Both the position numbers and the translations under genes were made by a program. Under the pieces are notes generated by a model. That model was not told the DNA's origin. It saw only the letters and a list, made by a program, of their open reading frames with translations, and did no database searches. Shown piece after piece: positions 35,607-47,596 of a stretch of DNA of 64,000 bases. Source of the stretch: Halichondria panicea (taxonomy: Eukaryota; Porifera; Demospongiae; Suberitida; Halichondriidae); the NCBI RefSeq assembly GCF_963675165.1, contig NC_087387.1, forward strand, positions 309,001-373,000. The letters run 5' to 3'. The number at the start of each line of letters is the position of its first letter. The first letter of the stretch is position 1.

Positions 35607-37908
35607 ATGACACCCACACTCTCTTTGCTCGCATTATGCAGTTCTGTGCTGCTCGTTCAAGCTCAATTCAACTGTCCGGACATTTCCGAAGTCTGTGACA
35701 GTAATCCCTGTACAAACGGTGCTCGCTGTCCAAGATTCCTCAATTCTGAATGCAGAGTGAACACTTGTGATGGAATATGCTCACCAATTTTCTTCTTTCG
35801 AGGACGCAATGTCACAAGTCGATGCGAAACGCTCCGAACATGTGTGTCGAGAAGATGTCCTCCTCGTAGGTCGCAGTGTGTTGATGAGGTAGTGGAGTCT
35901 TGCAACAGGAGAGGCCGGTGCAGACAGAGGCTTGAAGGAAGATGTATAGTACCTCCCACAACACAGCAACCCAATAGTAAGTCCATGCATGCATACTGCA
36001 CTGTATTGCATGATGCAGGCCCAACACACCACCCCCTACCATAAATAATTTGTTACGACACTTTAATTGTATATATAACCTTATGGGATTAATCAGTGCA
36101 TTAATTCACTTCTCCCTGCAGCAGTCTCAACTTCAGCCACTCCCCTACCAACTGACAGCACCCCCTTCACTACGTCACCAACAGGGAATCCATTTACTAC
36201 CAACCCTTCACCGACTACACCGACTAATTCTTCTTTATGTACCCAAGACTGTTCCAGTTTGGGTCTGCAGTGTGTTCCAATTTCGTCTACTGTAAATGGC
36301 GTAACTATAGTAACTGGGACATGTTTGTCACCGATTGGACGCAATTGTGAAGACATTGATTGAGCTGATAATCAAGAGTGTAGTATACAATCGTTTCCTG
36401 AGAGAAATATAACATTTTCACAATGTACTCCTTCTGATAATTCCACACAAATGATGACTATGTTCTCATGTGCAACAACACAATGCCCTGAGGGAACTGT
36501 GTGCATTGATTTACGTTCTGGAGACATGCAAGTAACGGGGATATGTTTAGCAACAAACTGTGCGAACACTAACTCTTGTCAGTCGGGTGATGTCTGCACA
36601 TTAGTTCCAGATGAATTTAGATTGGACAATATCAGTTCTGTCTGCGTTCCAGGTTCTGTTCAGTTCCAGCTTGGAACCGAGACGTGTGAGCAAAGTGATC
36701 GTGTATGTCCAAGTCGTACGATTTGTCAAGAAGTATTTCTTGATGACCTTCCTGGTACCATTTGTGTGCTTAGTCAACCTCCTGCGGATTGCAGTCAAGT
36801 TAACTGCAGAGAAGATGAAGAGTGCTTAGTAGTAACGTCTTTTGCTTCACGCTCTTCAGTTAGCTGTCTTCCGAATAACACTTTCCCTCTCCTCTTACAA
36901 ATTTTGGAATTCCTTGGTATAGTGGAAAGTTCAACAGCAACTCCTACTTCAGTTACCTCAACAGAATTACTTACAACCCTCTCCGGCACTCTTGTTCCAC
37001 CAACACCCTCGTCAAATACGAGTTGTCCCTTCACTTGCTCGTTTGGAACAACTTGTGAGTTTTTAAATGGATTCCCAACCTGTGTACAACCAACAACATG
37101 CACAGACGATTTTACTGCATTCTGTATGCAAACCGGTTCTGTCTGTCGAGAATCCAATGGCACATCACGATGTGTTTCTCCAAGCAGTTGTGAAGAACTA
37201 GCGACTGTGTCACCATGCCCTAATGGATCGCAATGTGTTGTAATACCTCCGTTTGTATTTCCAGGCCTTAATGATACCACAGCAACCTGCTTGCCTCTGA
37301 TTGGTCGTAGCTGTGAAGAGATAACTTGTAGTGAAAATGAAGTGTGCTTAGTGACAGAGCTAGCAGAGAGGGAATTGACAGCTGCTCAATGTGAACTATC
37401 CCGAAATGTAATCTCTCTTATACCTGAGACGTGTGCTACTCTGCAATGCAACGAGGGAAGCGTGTGTGTCGATCTACAGATAAATGGATTCCCTGTGACA
37501 GGTGCATGCCTAGAAACAAACTGTGGAAACAGTGGAAATAACACGGAATGTGATGGTGGTAGTAGGTGCATCGAGGTGCCTTCCGAATTTGAAATACCGG
37601 CAGAATCGTTGTGTGTTTCTTTTAATGTGGATCCTCAGCTTGGAACTCAGACATGTGCTGAAAATGGACGAGTCTGCGAGTCGTTCCAAGTTTGCAACGA
37701 GGCATTCATTAATGGTAGTATAATTGGTACGGCTTGTAGCCAGTTTTCAAGTATCATTGCTTCAACTTGCCAAGCCTCCATGTGTGAAGATGGTGAAGAA
37801 TGTATACTTACAACAGTTGAGGGCTTTGGGACAGTGCAGAATTGTTTATCTACCGAAGCTGCTGATACATCAGCAATGTTTTTTGAGTTTATTTTCGCAA
37901 ACATTTAA
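35607..37908 (+). pseudogene. Cys-rich modular secreted protein, copy A (in-frame TGA; likely pseudogene)
   Basis: Two exons: 35607-35976 and 36122-37908 (intron phase 1). Exon 1 encodes a signal peptide (LSLLALCSSVLLVQAQ) and an Arg/Cys-rich domain. The second exon starts with a Ser/Thr/Pro linker, then repeated modules with the spacing C-x3/4-C-x5-C (CATTQCPEGTVC, CSQVNCREDEEC, CEEITCSENEVC, CATLQCNEGSVC). TGA at 36361-36363 replaces the Cys codon of the CEDIDC motif kept as TGC in copies B and C. Translation would stop after 203 of 718 codons, although the frame stays open to 37908. This copy lacks the middle exon of B and C. The family is not recognised; the modules loosely recall follistatin/EB-type disulfide domains. 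It probably encoded a secreted or matrix protein. Confidence 0.7.
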
Positions 37909-38024
37909 TCACATTTTTGCATACCTCTTTTATGGTAGCTATACAAATACTGTTTCATTGTGCTTGCATGTATAATTAACATTCCTTCTGGATCATCACT
38001 GTATAGCTGTAAAGTGATGTATAT

Positions 38025-38243
38025 CGTATAGCGCGAAATTTTCGAGGCACTTATATTTCATGGATTGGCCTCTATGTTGCACAATGTTCGCGAAATGACT
38101 GCTTACTGGAAGCCACGCCTTTAAATCTTTGCACGTTATAATTCTAATTAAAGAACAATTTTCGTGTACTTAATTTTCGTGTAGGATTGCTAACCCACGA
38201 AATCTGCGAAAATTAAGCCCCTCGAACATTTCGCGCTATACGG
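38025..38243. mobile_element. M2-family MITE, copy in unit A
   Basis: Ends cgtatagcgcgaaattttcg and the inverted cgaacatttcgcgctatacg. It is located between the convergent Cys-rich and glycosyltransferase genes, and the same site is occupied in units B and C, so it was inserted before the unit was duplicated. Confidence 0.75.
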
Positions 38244-38311
38244 TATTATGTTTATATGCCCGGTCATAATTATAGCAGAAAACGGTCGTATACATGTGAG
38301 GATAACATTGA

Positions 38312-38919
38312 TTAACATACATCATGGTCAATATGCAGACCATTTAACTTTTCCTGTATACATACAGTATAATGCAAGTCACTAGCGGAGTATGTACTGT
38401 TGCTATGGTAATCTACAAATCTATCCACAAGAGCCTTCTGAAAACTTCCACCTCCAACAGTCAGTAGCAGTCTACCGTCAAACAGACTGGCTTCTTCGAC
38501 CAAAGAAACGAATCTTGCATTCGATGTATACGATGATGATCCATTGATATCCTGTGGAACGTATTCTGATGCATTAACAGTTAACATAGAGATCATTTTG
38601 TGTGCCTCCTCTTTGCAGTCTTTAGCGGGATGCCAGTGCCCTTGATACTGACAGGCATCAGTACCGTGTTCGCCAATGTCTTTGATAAATATTGTTCGAT
38701 TGAGTGGAATCTGCATCTTATTGGAGACTGCCTCTAGAAGCAGCTGAACTCTCCTCATGCAGCAGCTGTAAAAACCAGTTTGATTTGAACTGTTTGTATT
38801 CTTGTGTGAATTGAATGCAAACTCCAACAACTTCGCGAACCGAATGTGAACAGAAATGTAGTCGTTTGGTTTTAGTCTCTTGGATTTCACAAATTGAGCA
38901 GCTTGAGATTTTACTTGTC
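38312..38919 (-). pseudogene. glycosyltransferase-like gene, copy A (3' remnant)
   Basis: Only the C-terminal ~200 codons remain (KSKRLKPNDYISVHIR to the shared terminus HIDHD.C). Homology to copies C and D stops abruptly at ~38919 in the middle of an exon. The next bases belong to an R-family repeat, followed by a piece of acetyl-CoA carboxylase. There is no start, membrane anchor or N-terminal half, so it cannot make the full enzyme. Confidence 0.85.
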
Positions 38920-39470
38920 ATGTTTGAGAGATAAAAGAATTTGCCAATTTGGCGATACCATGGATAGCCCATGGTCCGAGGCCAAAAAATGTCAAATTTA
39001 GGCTCCGAAGAAGTTTTGGATTGAAACACATCATTTGAAAGGTCTCTTTCTAAGTTTTCAGAAAATTAGAATATTTTTGACATTGAATGAACGGTACTCA
39101 AGTTAATGGCTGTTGAAAGATGTTCCCCCTCCACAATTTATCAATGGTTCGGGGACTCTTTCAGCTGCTATAACTTGAATTCTGTGGATCCAATGTCAAA
39201 AATATTATGATTTTCTGAAAGCTCAGAAAAAGACCTTTCAAATGGTGTCATCAAACTTCGTATTTGAGAGATAAAAGTATTTGCCAATTTGGCGATACCA
39301 TGGATTATATATAGCCCATGGTCCGAGGCCGAAAAATGTCAAATTTAGGCTCCGAAGAAGTTTTGGATTGAAACATAATTATCATTTGAAAGGTCTCTTT
39401 CTAAGCTTTCAGAAAATTAGAATATTTTTGACATTGGATGAACGGTACTCAAGTTAATGGCTTTTGGGAT
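38920..39470. mobile_element. R-family foldback elements at a duplication joint
   Basis: About one and three-quarter copies of the ~310-base element (acctttcaaatggtgtcatc; atggtccgaggccgaaaaat; ttttggattgaaacacatca), in the same orientation as the Sema intron copy. It joins the truncated enzyme copy A to the acetyl-CoA carboxylase fragment, so it may have guided the rearrangement. Confidence 0.75.
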
Positions 39471-39585
39471 GTTTTGAGAGCCTGTTGCATTGCAATACCT
39501 CTCCAATGGTGTACTTACATTCATGATAACATCATGTGATAGACCTCCCTTAAAGCTACTGAATTGTACGTATTCCCTTGTGCAG

Positions 39586-40441
39586 ACTGTCTCTAAATGA
39601 TGCTTCCATTCCCATCCGTGTGTTCATCACCAGTGACAACGGTGTGTCTGTTCGTACACACATGTACAGGGAGGTGGAGAACCCACGCACAAAAGAGGTG
39701 TGGTCTAATGCATGTGATATGCTGTCATGTCATACCCCCACAGCTTGTGTTTGAGAACTACGACCAATCAGAATCAGGGTCACTGAATGGCCAGAAGGTC
39801 AATACCCCGTACCCCAGCAAAGACCACCTTCAACAGAAGAGATACATTGCTCAATCCATGGGAACCACTTATGTGTACGACTTCCTGGAGCTTTTCAGAC
39901 AAGTAACCCACACACTTCCCACACACTTCCCACACACTGCCCACACACTGTCCACACACTGGCTATGTGTGTACATTATTTAGGGAGTGATGAAACAATG
40001 GGAGCGCTACATTGGTCAGGTGCGGAGGTCAAGAGGAGATAAACTGACTCTACCAAACTATGACAAAGTGCTCAACAGTACAGAGCTAGTGTTGGATGAT
40101 CAAGGGGTGCTCAGAGAGGTCAATAGGGTCGCTGGCGAGAATGAGGTGTGTGTAGTGTAGTGTACTCTGACCCCTAAGCTATTCTTAGCGTTCCTTCAGG
40201 TTGCCATGGTAGCATGGCGTGTAAGTATGCTGACTCCGCAGTATCCAGAAGGCAGGGACATGATCATCATTGCCAATGATATCACGAATCAGATAGGGTC
40301 GTTTGGCCGGGCCCGAGGAGGACTGATTGTTCCAACAGGCCTCAGCTCTCAGCCGGGAGCAAGGAATCCCGAGACTCTACATTGCTGCCAACAGTGGGGC
40401 AAGGATAGGCCTAGCAGAGAAACTCAAGCAGCTGCTTGCAC
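39586..40441 (+). pseudogene. acetyl-CoA carboxylase carboxyltransferase fragment, decayed
   Basis: Four exon-like pieces (39586-39697, 39744-39902, 39984-40145, 40200-40441) with good splice borders encode part of the carboxyltransferase domain. Evidence is VFITSDNGVSVRTHMYREVE, then NTPYPSKDHLQQKR and AQSMGTTYVYDF, then ELVLDDQG, then [19 protein letters not shown] and [10 protein letters not shown], all matching animal ACC order. After GSFG the frame breaks: the expected [20 protein letters not shown] continues in another frame, and that frame also has a TGA. The fragment begins next to R repeats and ends exactly where the unit B duplication starts (~40442). It has neither a biotin-carboxylase part nor a 3' end. 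Confidence 0.82.
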
Positions 40442-41262
40442 ATAATACACTCGTATAAACACAGTATACTACAATCATGTGTAAGCTAAAAGTGCATTGT
40501 ACAATCAATTGTATGTACATTAAAATTATATGAACATAATTATAATTTTTGTGTATAATTATAATATAATTATATACACACACATACACATGCACACGAC
40601 ACCTATACACCTGTAATAACAATGAGAGGATATACCACACCTAAGAGGAGAATATATGCACCCATATATCCTCCGCTACCGTGGTTACTCCGAGGCGGAG
40701 CTGAGGGGTATGTAACCATGGTATTTTTACTGGTTTGTTTATTAGTTTTCAGAGGCTAGATTCCTTACTGAAATGTAAGTGGTTGAGTAGCCTTGCCACT
40801 ACGACCCATTGAAATTAGGCCATTGACGTCATAAAATATCGACGTTTCTCTTCTAAGTATCAAAATTATTTATAGAGGGTAAAATGCATGTGCACAAGTA
40901 GTAGTATAGACACGACTATTTTGCTTGTTCAGATGTTACTATACACTCAGCAATAATTCCCAAAATTAATATTATTATTACGATTCAATAGCTGGGGATT
41001 TTATACATCCTGCTGATCCCATAACCTGTTACTATTGATATATAGCAGTTGAATGGCCTCAGTTTTTGCTTTGACTAGCCTGAACTTTGGGAACTGTGTA
41101 TGACTTAATTTCACACATACGACAGTTTAGCTTTCCTTCCTGTAAAGTCAGCGCTTGATGATGGTGTGTATGACTGTGCATAATGCATGCATAACAAGGG
41201 ATTCATTGCTGTATTTAAAAGGTTCAAAACTCTAGGTATTAAACAATTTCAAGCGAGTCGTC

Positions 41263-43759
41263 ATGACGCCCACGCTCTCTTTGCTCGCATTATGCAGTTC
41301 TGTGCTGCTCGTTCAAGCTCAACTCAACTGTCCGGACATTTCCGAAGTCTGTGACAGTAATCCCTGTACAAACGGTGCTCGCTGTCCAAGATTCCTCAAT
41401 TCTGAATGCAGAGTGAACACTTGCGGTGGAATATGCTCACCAACTTTCTTCTTTCGAGGACGCAATGTCACAAGTCGATGCGAAACGCTCCGAACATGTG
41501 TGTCGAGAAGATGTCCTCCTCGTAGATCGCAGTGTGTTGATGAGGTAGTGGAGTCTTGCAACAGGAGAGGCCAGTGCAGACAGAGGCTTGAAGGAAGATG
41601 TATTGTACCTCCCACAACACAGCAACCCAATAGTAAGTCCATGCATGCATACTGTACTGTATACTGCATGATGCAGGCCCAGCACACCCCCTGCTATAAA
41701 TAATTTGTTATGACACTTTAATTGTATATAGCCTTATAGGGTTAATCAGTACATTAATTTACTTCTCCCTGCAGCCGTCTCAACTTCAGCCACTCCCTTA
41801 CCAACTAACAGCACTCCCTTCACTACGTCACCAACAGGGAATCCCTTTACTACCAACCCTTCACCGACTACACCAACTAATTCTTCTTTATGTACCCAAG
41901 ACTGTTCCAGTTTTGGTCTGCAGTGTATTCCAATTTCGTCTACTGTAAATGGCGAAACTATAGTAACTGGGACATGTTTGCCACTGTTTGGACGCAATTG
42001 TGAAGACATTGATTGCCCTGATAATCAAGAGTGTTTTATACAATCGTTTGCTGAAAGAAATATAACATACTCGCAATGTGCTCCTTTTTCTGACATTTTT
42101 CGAGTGATGCCCTCATGTGCAACAACACAATGCCCTGAGGGAACTGTGTGCATTGATTTACGCTCTGGAGACATGCAAGTAACGGGGACATGCTTAGCAA
42201 CAAACTGTGCGAACAGTAACTCTTGTAACACTCAGTTGGGGGAAGTTTGCACATTAGTTCCAGGTGAATTTGGATTTGACAATATCAGTTCTGTCTGCAT
42301 TCCAAGTTTTACTCAGTTTGAGTTCGGAACTGAAAGTTGCGAGCAAAGTGGTCGAGTATGCCCTGACCTTACAGTTTGTCAAGAAACATTTCTTAATGAC
42401 GATATTTTCGGTGCTTTTTGCATTGTTAACATACTTAACACGGATTGCAGTCAAGTTAGCTGCAGTGAAAATGAAGAGTGTGTAACAACCTCTCTTTTTT
42501 CTAGCTCTCAGAGTGTAGCTATCTGTACGCCAAACAGCATTATCCCTCTCCTCTTACAAATTTTGGAAGCCCTCGGTCTAGTGGAAAGTTCAACAACTAC
42601 CCCACCAAATAGTAAGTCCATGCATGCAAATTGTACTATATACTGCTGTAAGCAATGCAGACCCATCCCTTTGTGTGTAATATTGTTTTGTCTGGTAAAC
42701 ATAAATAACGTATTCAAACATGTATAATTATAGGGTTAATTAGATTTGCTTCTCCCTGCAGCAGTATCAACTTCAGCCACTCCCCTACCAACTAACAGCA
42801 CCCCCTTCACTATGTCACCAACAGGGAATCCATTTACTACTCTTGTTCCACCAACACCCCCGTCAAATACGAGTTGTCCCTTCACTTGCTCGTTTGGAGC
42901 AACTTGTGAGTTTTTAAATGGATTCCCAACCTGTGTACAACCAACAACATGCACAGACGATTTTACTGCATTCTGCATGCAAACCGGTTTTGTCTGTCAA
43001 GAATCCAATGGCACATCACGATGTGTTTCTCCAAGCAGCTGTGAAGAACTAGCGACTGTGTCACCATGCCCTAATGGATCGCTATGTGTTGTAATACCTC
43101 CGTTTATATTTCCAGGCCTTAATGATACCACAGCAACCTGCTTGCCTCTGATTGGTCGTAGCTGTGAAGAGATAACTTGCAGTGAAAATGAAGTGTGCTT
43201 AGTGACAGAGCTGGCAGAGAGGGAATTGACAGCTGCTCAATGTGAAGTATCCCGAAATGTAATCTCCCTTATACCTGAGACGTGTGCTACTCTGCAATGC
43301 AACGAGGGAAGCGTGTGTGTCGATCTACAGATAAATGGATTCCCTGTGACAGGTGCATGCCTAGAAACAAACTGTGGAAACAGTGGAAATAACACAGCAT
43401 GTGATGGTGGTAGTAGGTGCATCGAGGTGCCTTCTGAATTTGAAATACCGGCAGAATCACTGTGTGTTCCTTTTAATGTGGCTCCTCAGTTTGGAACTCA
43501 GACATGTGCTGAAAATGGACGAGTCTGCGAGTCGTTCCAAGTTTGCAACGAGGCATTCATTAATGGTAGTATAATTGGTACGGCTTGTAGCCAGTTTTCA
43601 AGTATCATTGCTTCAACTTGCCAAGACTCCATGTGTGGAGATGGTGAAGAATGTATACTTAGAACAGTCGAGGGCTTTGGGACAGTGCAGAATTGTCTAT
43701 CTACCGACGCTGCTGATACATCAGCAATGTTTTTTGAGTTTATTTTCGCAAACATTTAA
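41263..43759 (+). CDS. Cys-rich modular secreted protein, copy B (open reading frame intact)
   Basis: Three exons: 41263-41632, 41775-42611 and 42762-43759 (734 aa). Both introns are phase 1, so exon 2 is symmetric. The signal peptide is at residues 1-20 (LSLLALCSSVLLVQAQ), followed by an Arg/Cys-rich N-terminal domain. Thr/Pro/Ser-rich linkers then alternate with disulfide modules of the type C-x3/4-C-x5-C-x(10-16)-C; N-glycosylation sequons are frequent. There is no TM segment or GPI-like tail that I can see beyond the hydrophobic FFEFIFANI end, so a secreted or matrix protein is most likely. Exon 3 lacks the first ~260 codons seen in copies A and C: the linker NPFTT is fused directly to LVPPTPPSNTSC. 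It faces enzyme copy B tail to tail. The family is not recognised. Of the three copies this is the only one with no visible break. Confidence 0.75.
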
Positions 43760-43875
43760 TCACATTTTTGCATACCTCTTTTATGGTAGCTATACAAATA
43801 CTGTTTCATTGTGCTTGCATGTATAATTAACATTCCTTCTGGATCACCGCTGTATAGCTGTAAAGTGATGTACAT

Positions 43876-44110
43876 CGTATAGCGCAAAATTTTCGAGGCA
43901 CTTATATTTCGTGGATTGGCCTCTAAAAGCATTTCGTTGCACAATGTTCACGGAATAACTGCTTACTGGAAGCCACACCTTTAAATCTTTGCACGTTATA
44001 GCAGATAATTTTAATTAAAGAACAATTTTCGTGTACTTAATTTTCATGTAGGATTGCTAACCCACGAAATCTGCAAAAATTAAGCCCCTCAAACATTTCG
44101 CGCTATACTG
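43876..44110. mobile_element. M2-family MITE, copy in unit B
   Basis: Inverted ends cgtatagcgcaaaattttcg and cgctatac, in the same position between convergent genes as in units A and C. It has a few extra bases inside compared with A. Confidence 0.7.
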
Positions 44111-44180
44111 TATTATGTTTATATGCCCACGGTCATAATTATAGCAGAAAACGGTGGTATACATGTGAGGATAACATTAA

Positions 44181-45952
44181 TCAACATGCATCATGGTCAA
44201 TATGCAGACCATTTAACTTTTCCTGTATACATACAGTATAATGCAAGTCACTAGCGGAGTATGTACTGTTGCTATGGTAATCTACAAATCTGTCCACAAG
44301 AGCCTTCTGAAAACTTCCACCTCCAACAGTCAGTAGCAGTCTACCGTCAAACAGACTGGCTTCTTCGACCAAAGAAACGAATCCTGCATTCGATGTATAC
44401 GATGATCCATTGATATCCTGTGGAACGTATTCTGATGCATTAACAGTTAACATAGAGATCATTTTGTGTGCCTCCTCTTTGCAGTCTTTAGCGGGATGCC
44501 AGTGCCCTTGATACTGACAGGCATCAGTACCGTGTTCGCCAATGTCTTTGATAAATATTGAGTGGAATCTGTGTCTTATTGGAGACTGCCTCTAGAAGCA
44601 GCTGAACTCTCCTCATGCAGCAGCTGTAAAAACCAGTTTGATTTGAACTGTTTGTATTCTTGTGTGAATTGAATGCAAACTCCAGCAACTTCGCGAACCG
44701 AATGTGAACAGAAATGTAGTCGTTTGGTTTTAGTCTCTTGGATTTCACGAATTGAGCAGCTTGAGATTTTACTTTCGAGCTGAATGGTATTTGGGTAAAG
44801 GGTAGCACACAATGATGCATAGTTTTTGGATCTGTAAATGGTCTTGTAAATTTTCCTTGCCAGCTAACGAAAAGAACACTGGCATTTAGTTTGGAGGAGT
44901 CCAAGTAGTTTACTAAATGGTCCATAAGTTGAACTAGTGATAATGAAACGTCACGATTTACACAAAACACTTCTTATGGAGAATTTTTGGTCGTCAGTAA
45001 TCGTTCTGTTAAAATCTTTCTGCTGCTCTTTTCTTAGTACATCTTCAATGGCTGGTGTCAGCGATTTGTATGCTGTATCCGTGCAAGTAAGAATTGGTTT
45101 GTCTTTATTACTTGAAAAAATACTCTTTAAAGAGGAGTCCATTGTCTTGTGAATCTCCCTCGGTAGTACAAATATGTGAGGTGAAAAGTAAACAAAAATA
45201 ATGTTTCTAAAGGATTTTCTCAAGAATGAATCAATCAGACTTTGTTTATTGCCTCCAACACACTCGGTATATCTCTTGTGGAATAACTTCATGTCAAGAA
45301 GCTCTTGAATATCGATATAGTTACTGTCAGGATTCATTTGAAATCCGCTCATTCTCGAGTTTAGAACAAAAGGTTCTACACCTGTAAAATTCCATCTTGT
45401 AGATCTAGCTAGGGACAGAAATTCATTGTAATGGGCAAAAGCATTCGTAAACTGCTCCGCATACACCATTGATATCATGTATCGTTTAAAATCAACTTTT
45501 TCTACAGTAGTCTGCTCTTTCACTTTGACTACTTTGTTTGTTGACTGGCTTTGAAAACCCCATTTCGATTTTAGCGACAACAAAAGATGATTCTGCAAAA
45601 ACAATCAATGTACACTACCTCAACCTTTATAGTTATATAGTCACACAAGCACACGTACTGATAGACTGAATAACTTTTAATAATGGCCCTTTGGTTAACT
45701 TCTAAATAGTAGTGTAGCTAAATTTATATAGTCACAAGTGAAACTACTAAAAAATGGAGGCTATAGATAGTATATATATATATAGTTCTAGAATTAACCA
45801 ATTTATGTAGAAAATCAATTCTAGCTTACTGCAGTGACTCCAGGCCTGTAGGTCCGCAACAAGTTATTGTTCAGGTCTACTCGGAAATATATAACACAGC
45901 AACTGAACACTGTCAGCAACAGTAGAGTTGTGTAGACCCAGGAGAGTTTCAT
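44181..45952 (-). pseudogene. glycosyltransferase-like gene, copy B (two frameshifts)
   Basis: Exon 1 (45952-45830) encodes the signal anchor; exon 2 spans 45592-44181. Compared with copies C and D, the frame breaks twice. A 2-base loss near 44974 falls where C reads KFSIKEVFC and B reads KFSIRSVLC then stop. An 8-base loss near 44559 removes part of the codons for NRTIFIKD. A 9-base in-frame loss is also present near 45229. No full-length product is possible. Confidence 0.85.
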
Positions 45953-46034
45953 CGCAGAATTTATGGCTAAACCATAAATAATACGGCTAAACTACCAATA
46001 CATGTAGATCTAGTTGGCATGGCTTGTTGCCAAA

Positions 46035-46319
46035 CAGGATCCAGGAATTTTGAAATGGGGGGGCAGTGTTTGATTACTACCAATCTGACAGTGTAACTTT
46101 TCTGATCACGGATTGATTGATGACAGTATGACATACATAGTAGCAAGAGATAGCAGAAATGGATGAAGTCTTGCTCTTCAGCTTCAAAAGTCTACAACTA
46201 GAGATCGTCTGCTATTCTGCATGCTGTAATAATTCATTGCTGCTCTAAGCCACACCCACTTTGTGAGCCAGAAAGGGGGGGGCACATGCCCGTTGTGCCC
46301 TGCACTGGATCCGCCACTG
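46035..46319. mobile_element. hAT-like non-autonomous element present in unit B only
   Basis: The right end is ctggatccgccactg; the left end is a worn caggatccagg. Ends of the cagtggcggatccag type are common on hAT-like elements in animals (recalled, not searched). Unit C lacks the ~285 bases and reads straight across, which dates the insertion after the B/C duplication. A clean 8-base target duplication is not obvious. Confidence 0.55.
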
Positions 46320-46587
46320 GACTGTGAGTTTGTTGCCAAACCATAAATTAAAATCGTATAATTATACCGATATGTAAATAATTACCTTGCTGCGCATGCA
46401 CAACGGATGTCTATCTTCAACCACAGATACTGTACACTGTCATGCTGAGTGAAAACAGGAATATATCATATTCACAGTTGCTAGGATATGGAACTATGAC
46501 TTATAGCAAAAAGTAGTACACACATAAACACACACAACAGCCTTTATATAATAATTATAGTCTAAAAATTTTTAATGAAAGTTTCAA

Positions 46588-47596
46588 TCACTGTAGCTTC
46601 CTCAGTGCGTCTTGTAGGATGTCCACTTCATACTTGATATCGCTCACCAGGTTCTGCACTGAGCTCTTGTCCTTGATGATGTCCACACTCTGGGTGTAGG
46701 GGTTGTAACGCACAGAGAATGGCCGCGGGATTGTACGTGCAAATTCCCTATAGAGAGAAGAGAAACGAAGTATACAAATAAGGACACTTGGTCAGTAAAT
46801 GATATATTTAGATCCCATACATTTGAGTATATTTAGCAGGGAACTACAGCTATTATAGTACCGGTACTATATTATAACCTAGTATAAACAATACATGCAT
46901 GAGTGCATACAATTATGGGTACAGCATTGTTATCAGTTTTACACCTGGTACACAATGAGTAACAGTATAGGTATACCATATATATATAGCTGGTTATTTT
47001 TGTATGAGGGAAATTATACATGCATAATTATAACCAAAACAATTTCGGCCATACACAATTCCTCTTAGTCATAGATGCACAATGTATTGCAAGTGTGTGT
47101 ATGGTCAGCAGTACGGATATTACTGTAGTCACTCACATCAGCTTCTGTTTAGCATTTTCAAAGCTATTGGCCAAGAAGTAGACTGGTTGCATCTCTGTGA
47201 TGGGGTACTTCTGAAAAGAGGTTTTGAATGGATCGAGGGGACGCACATCAGGCTTGTCAGACAGGCAGTACTGCATGTGTGTGTGTGTGTGTGTGTGTGG
47301 GGGGGGGGTCTCAATTTGCAATAAAAATATGGAGCTAGCTTTATTTCGTATATAGAGGGTTAGGATTAACACAAGGTATATATACAACATACATGTCCAC
47401 ATCAAAGCTATGGAAGCTACCGGCACTTTAATGTGGACATGTGCACGTCAGTCATGTTTTAGGAATTTTGAGCACTAAAAATATCTCTCTCAGCTGATAC
47501 CTCCAACTCCCCAAAGGAGGAGAGTAGACCAGCTCCATATGCCTTGGTCTGCCCATTCTGCTTGCACAGACCAAACTCAATGGTAAACCAGTAGAG
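46588..47596 (-). pseudogene. PAH: phenylalanine hydroxylase, duplicated last three exons (5'-truncated copy)
   Basis: Exons 47596-47501 ([18 protein letters not shown]), 47270-47137 ([17 protein letters not shown]) and 46747-46588 ([18 protein letters not shown] to stop) match the main PAH gene exon for exon with equal lengths. They remain open. Upstream the copy ends in an intron at the duplication joint (~47660). The catalytic HxxxxH exon and everything N-terminal are missing, so no enzyme can be made from it. Confidence 0.88.
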
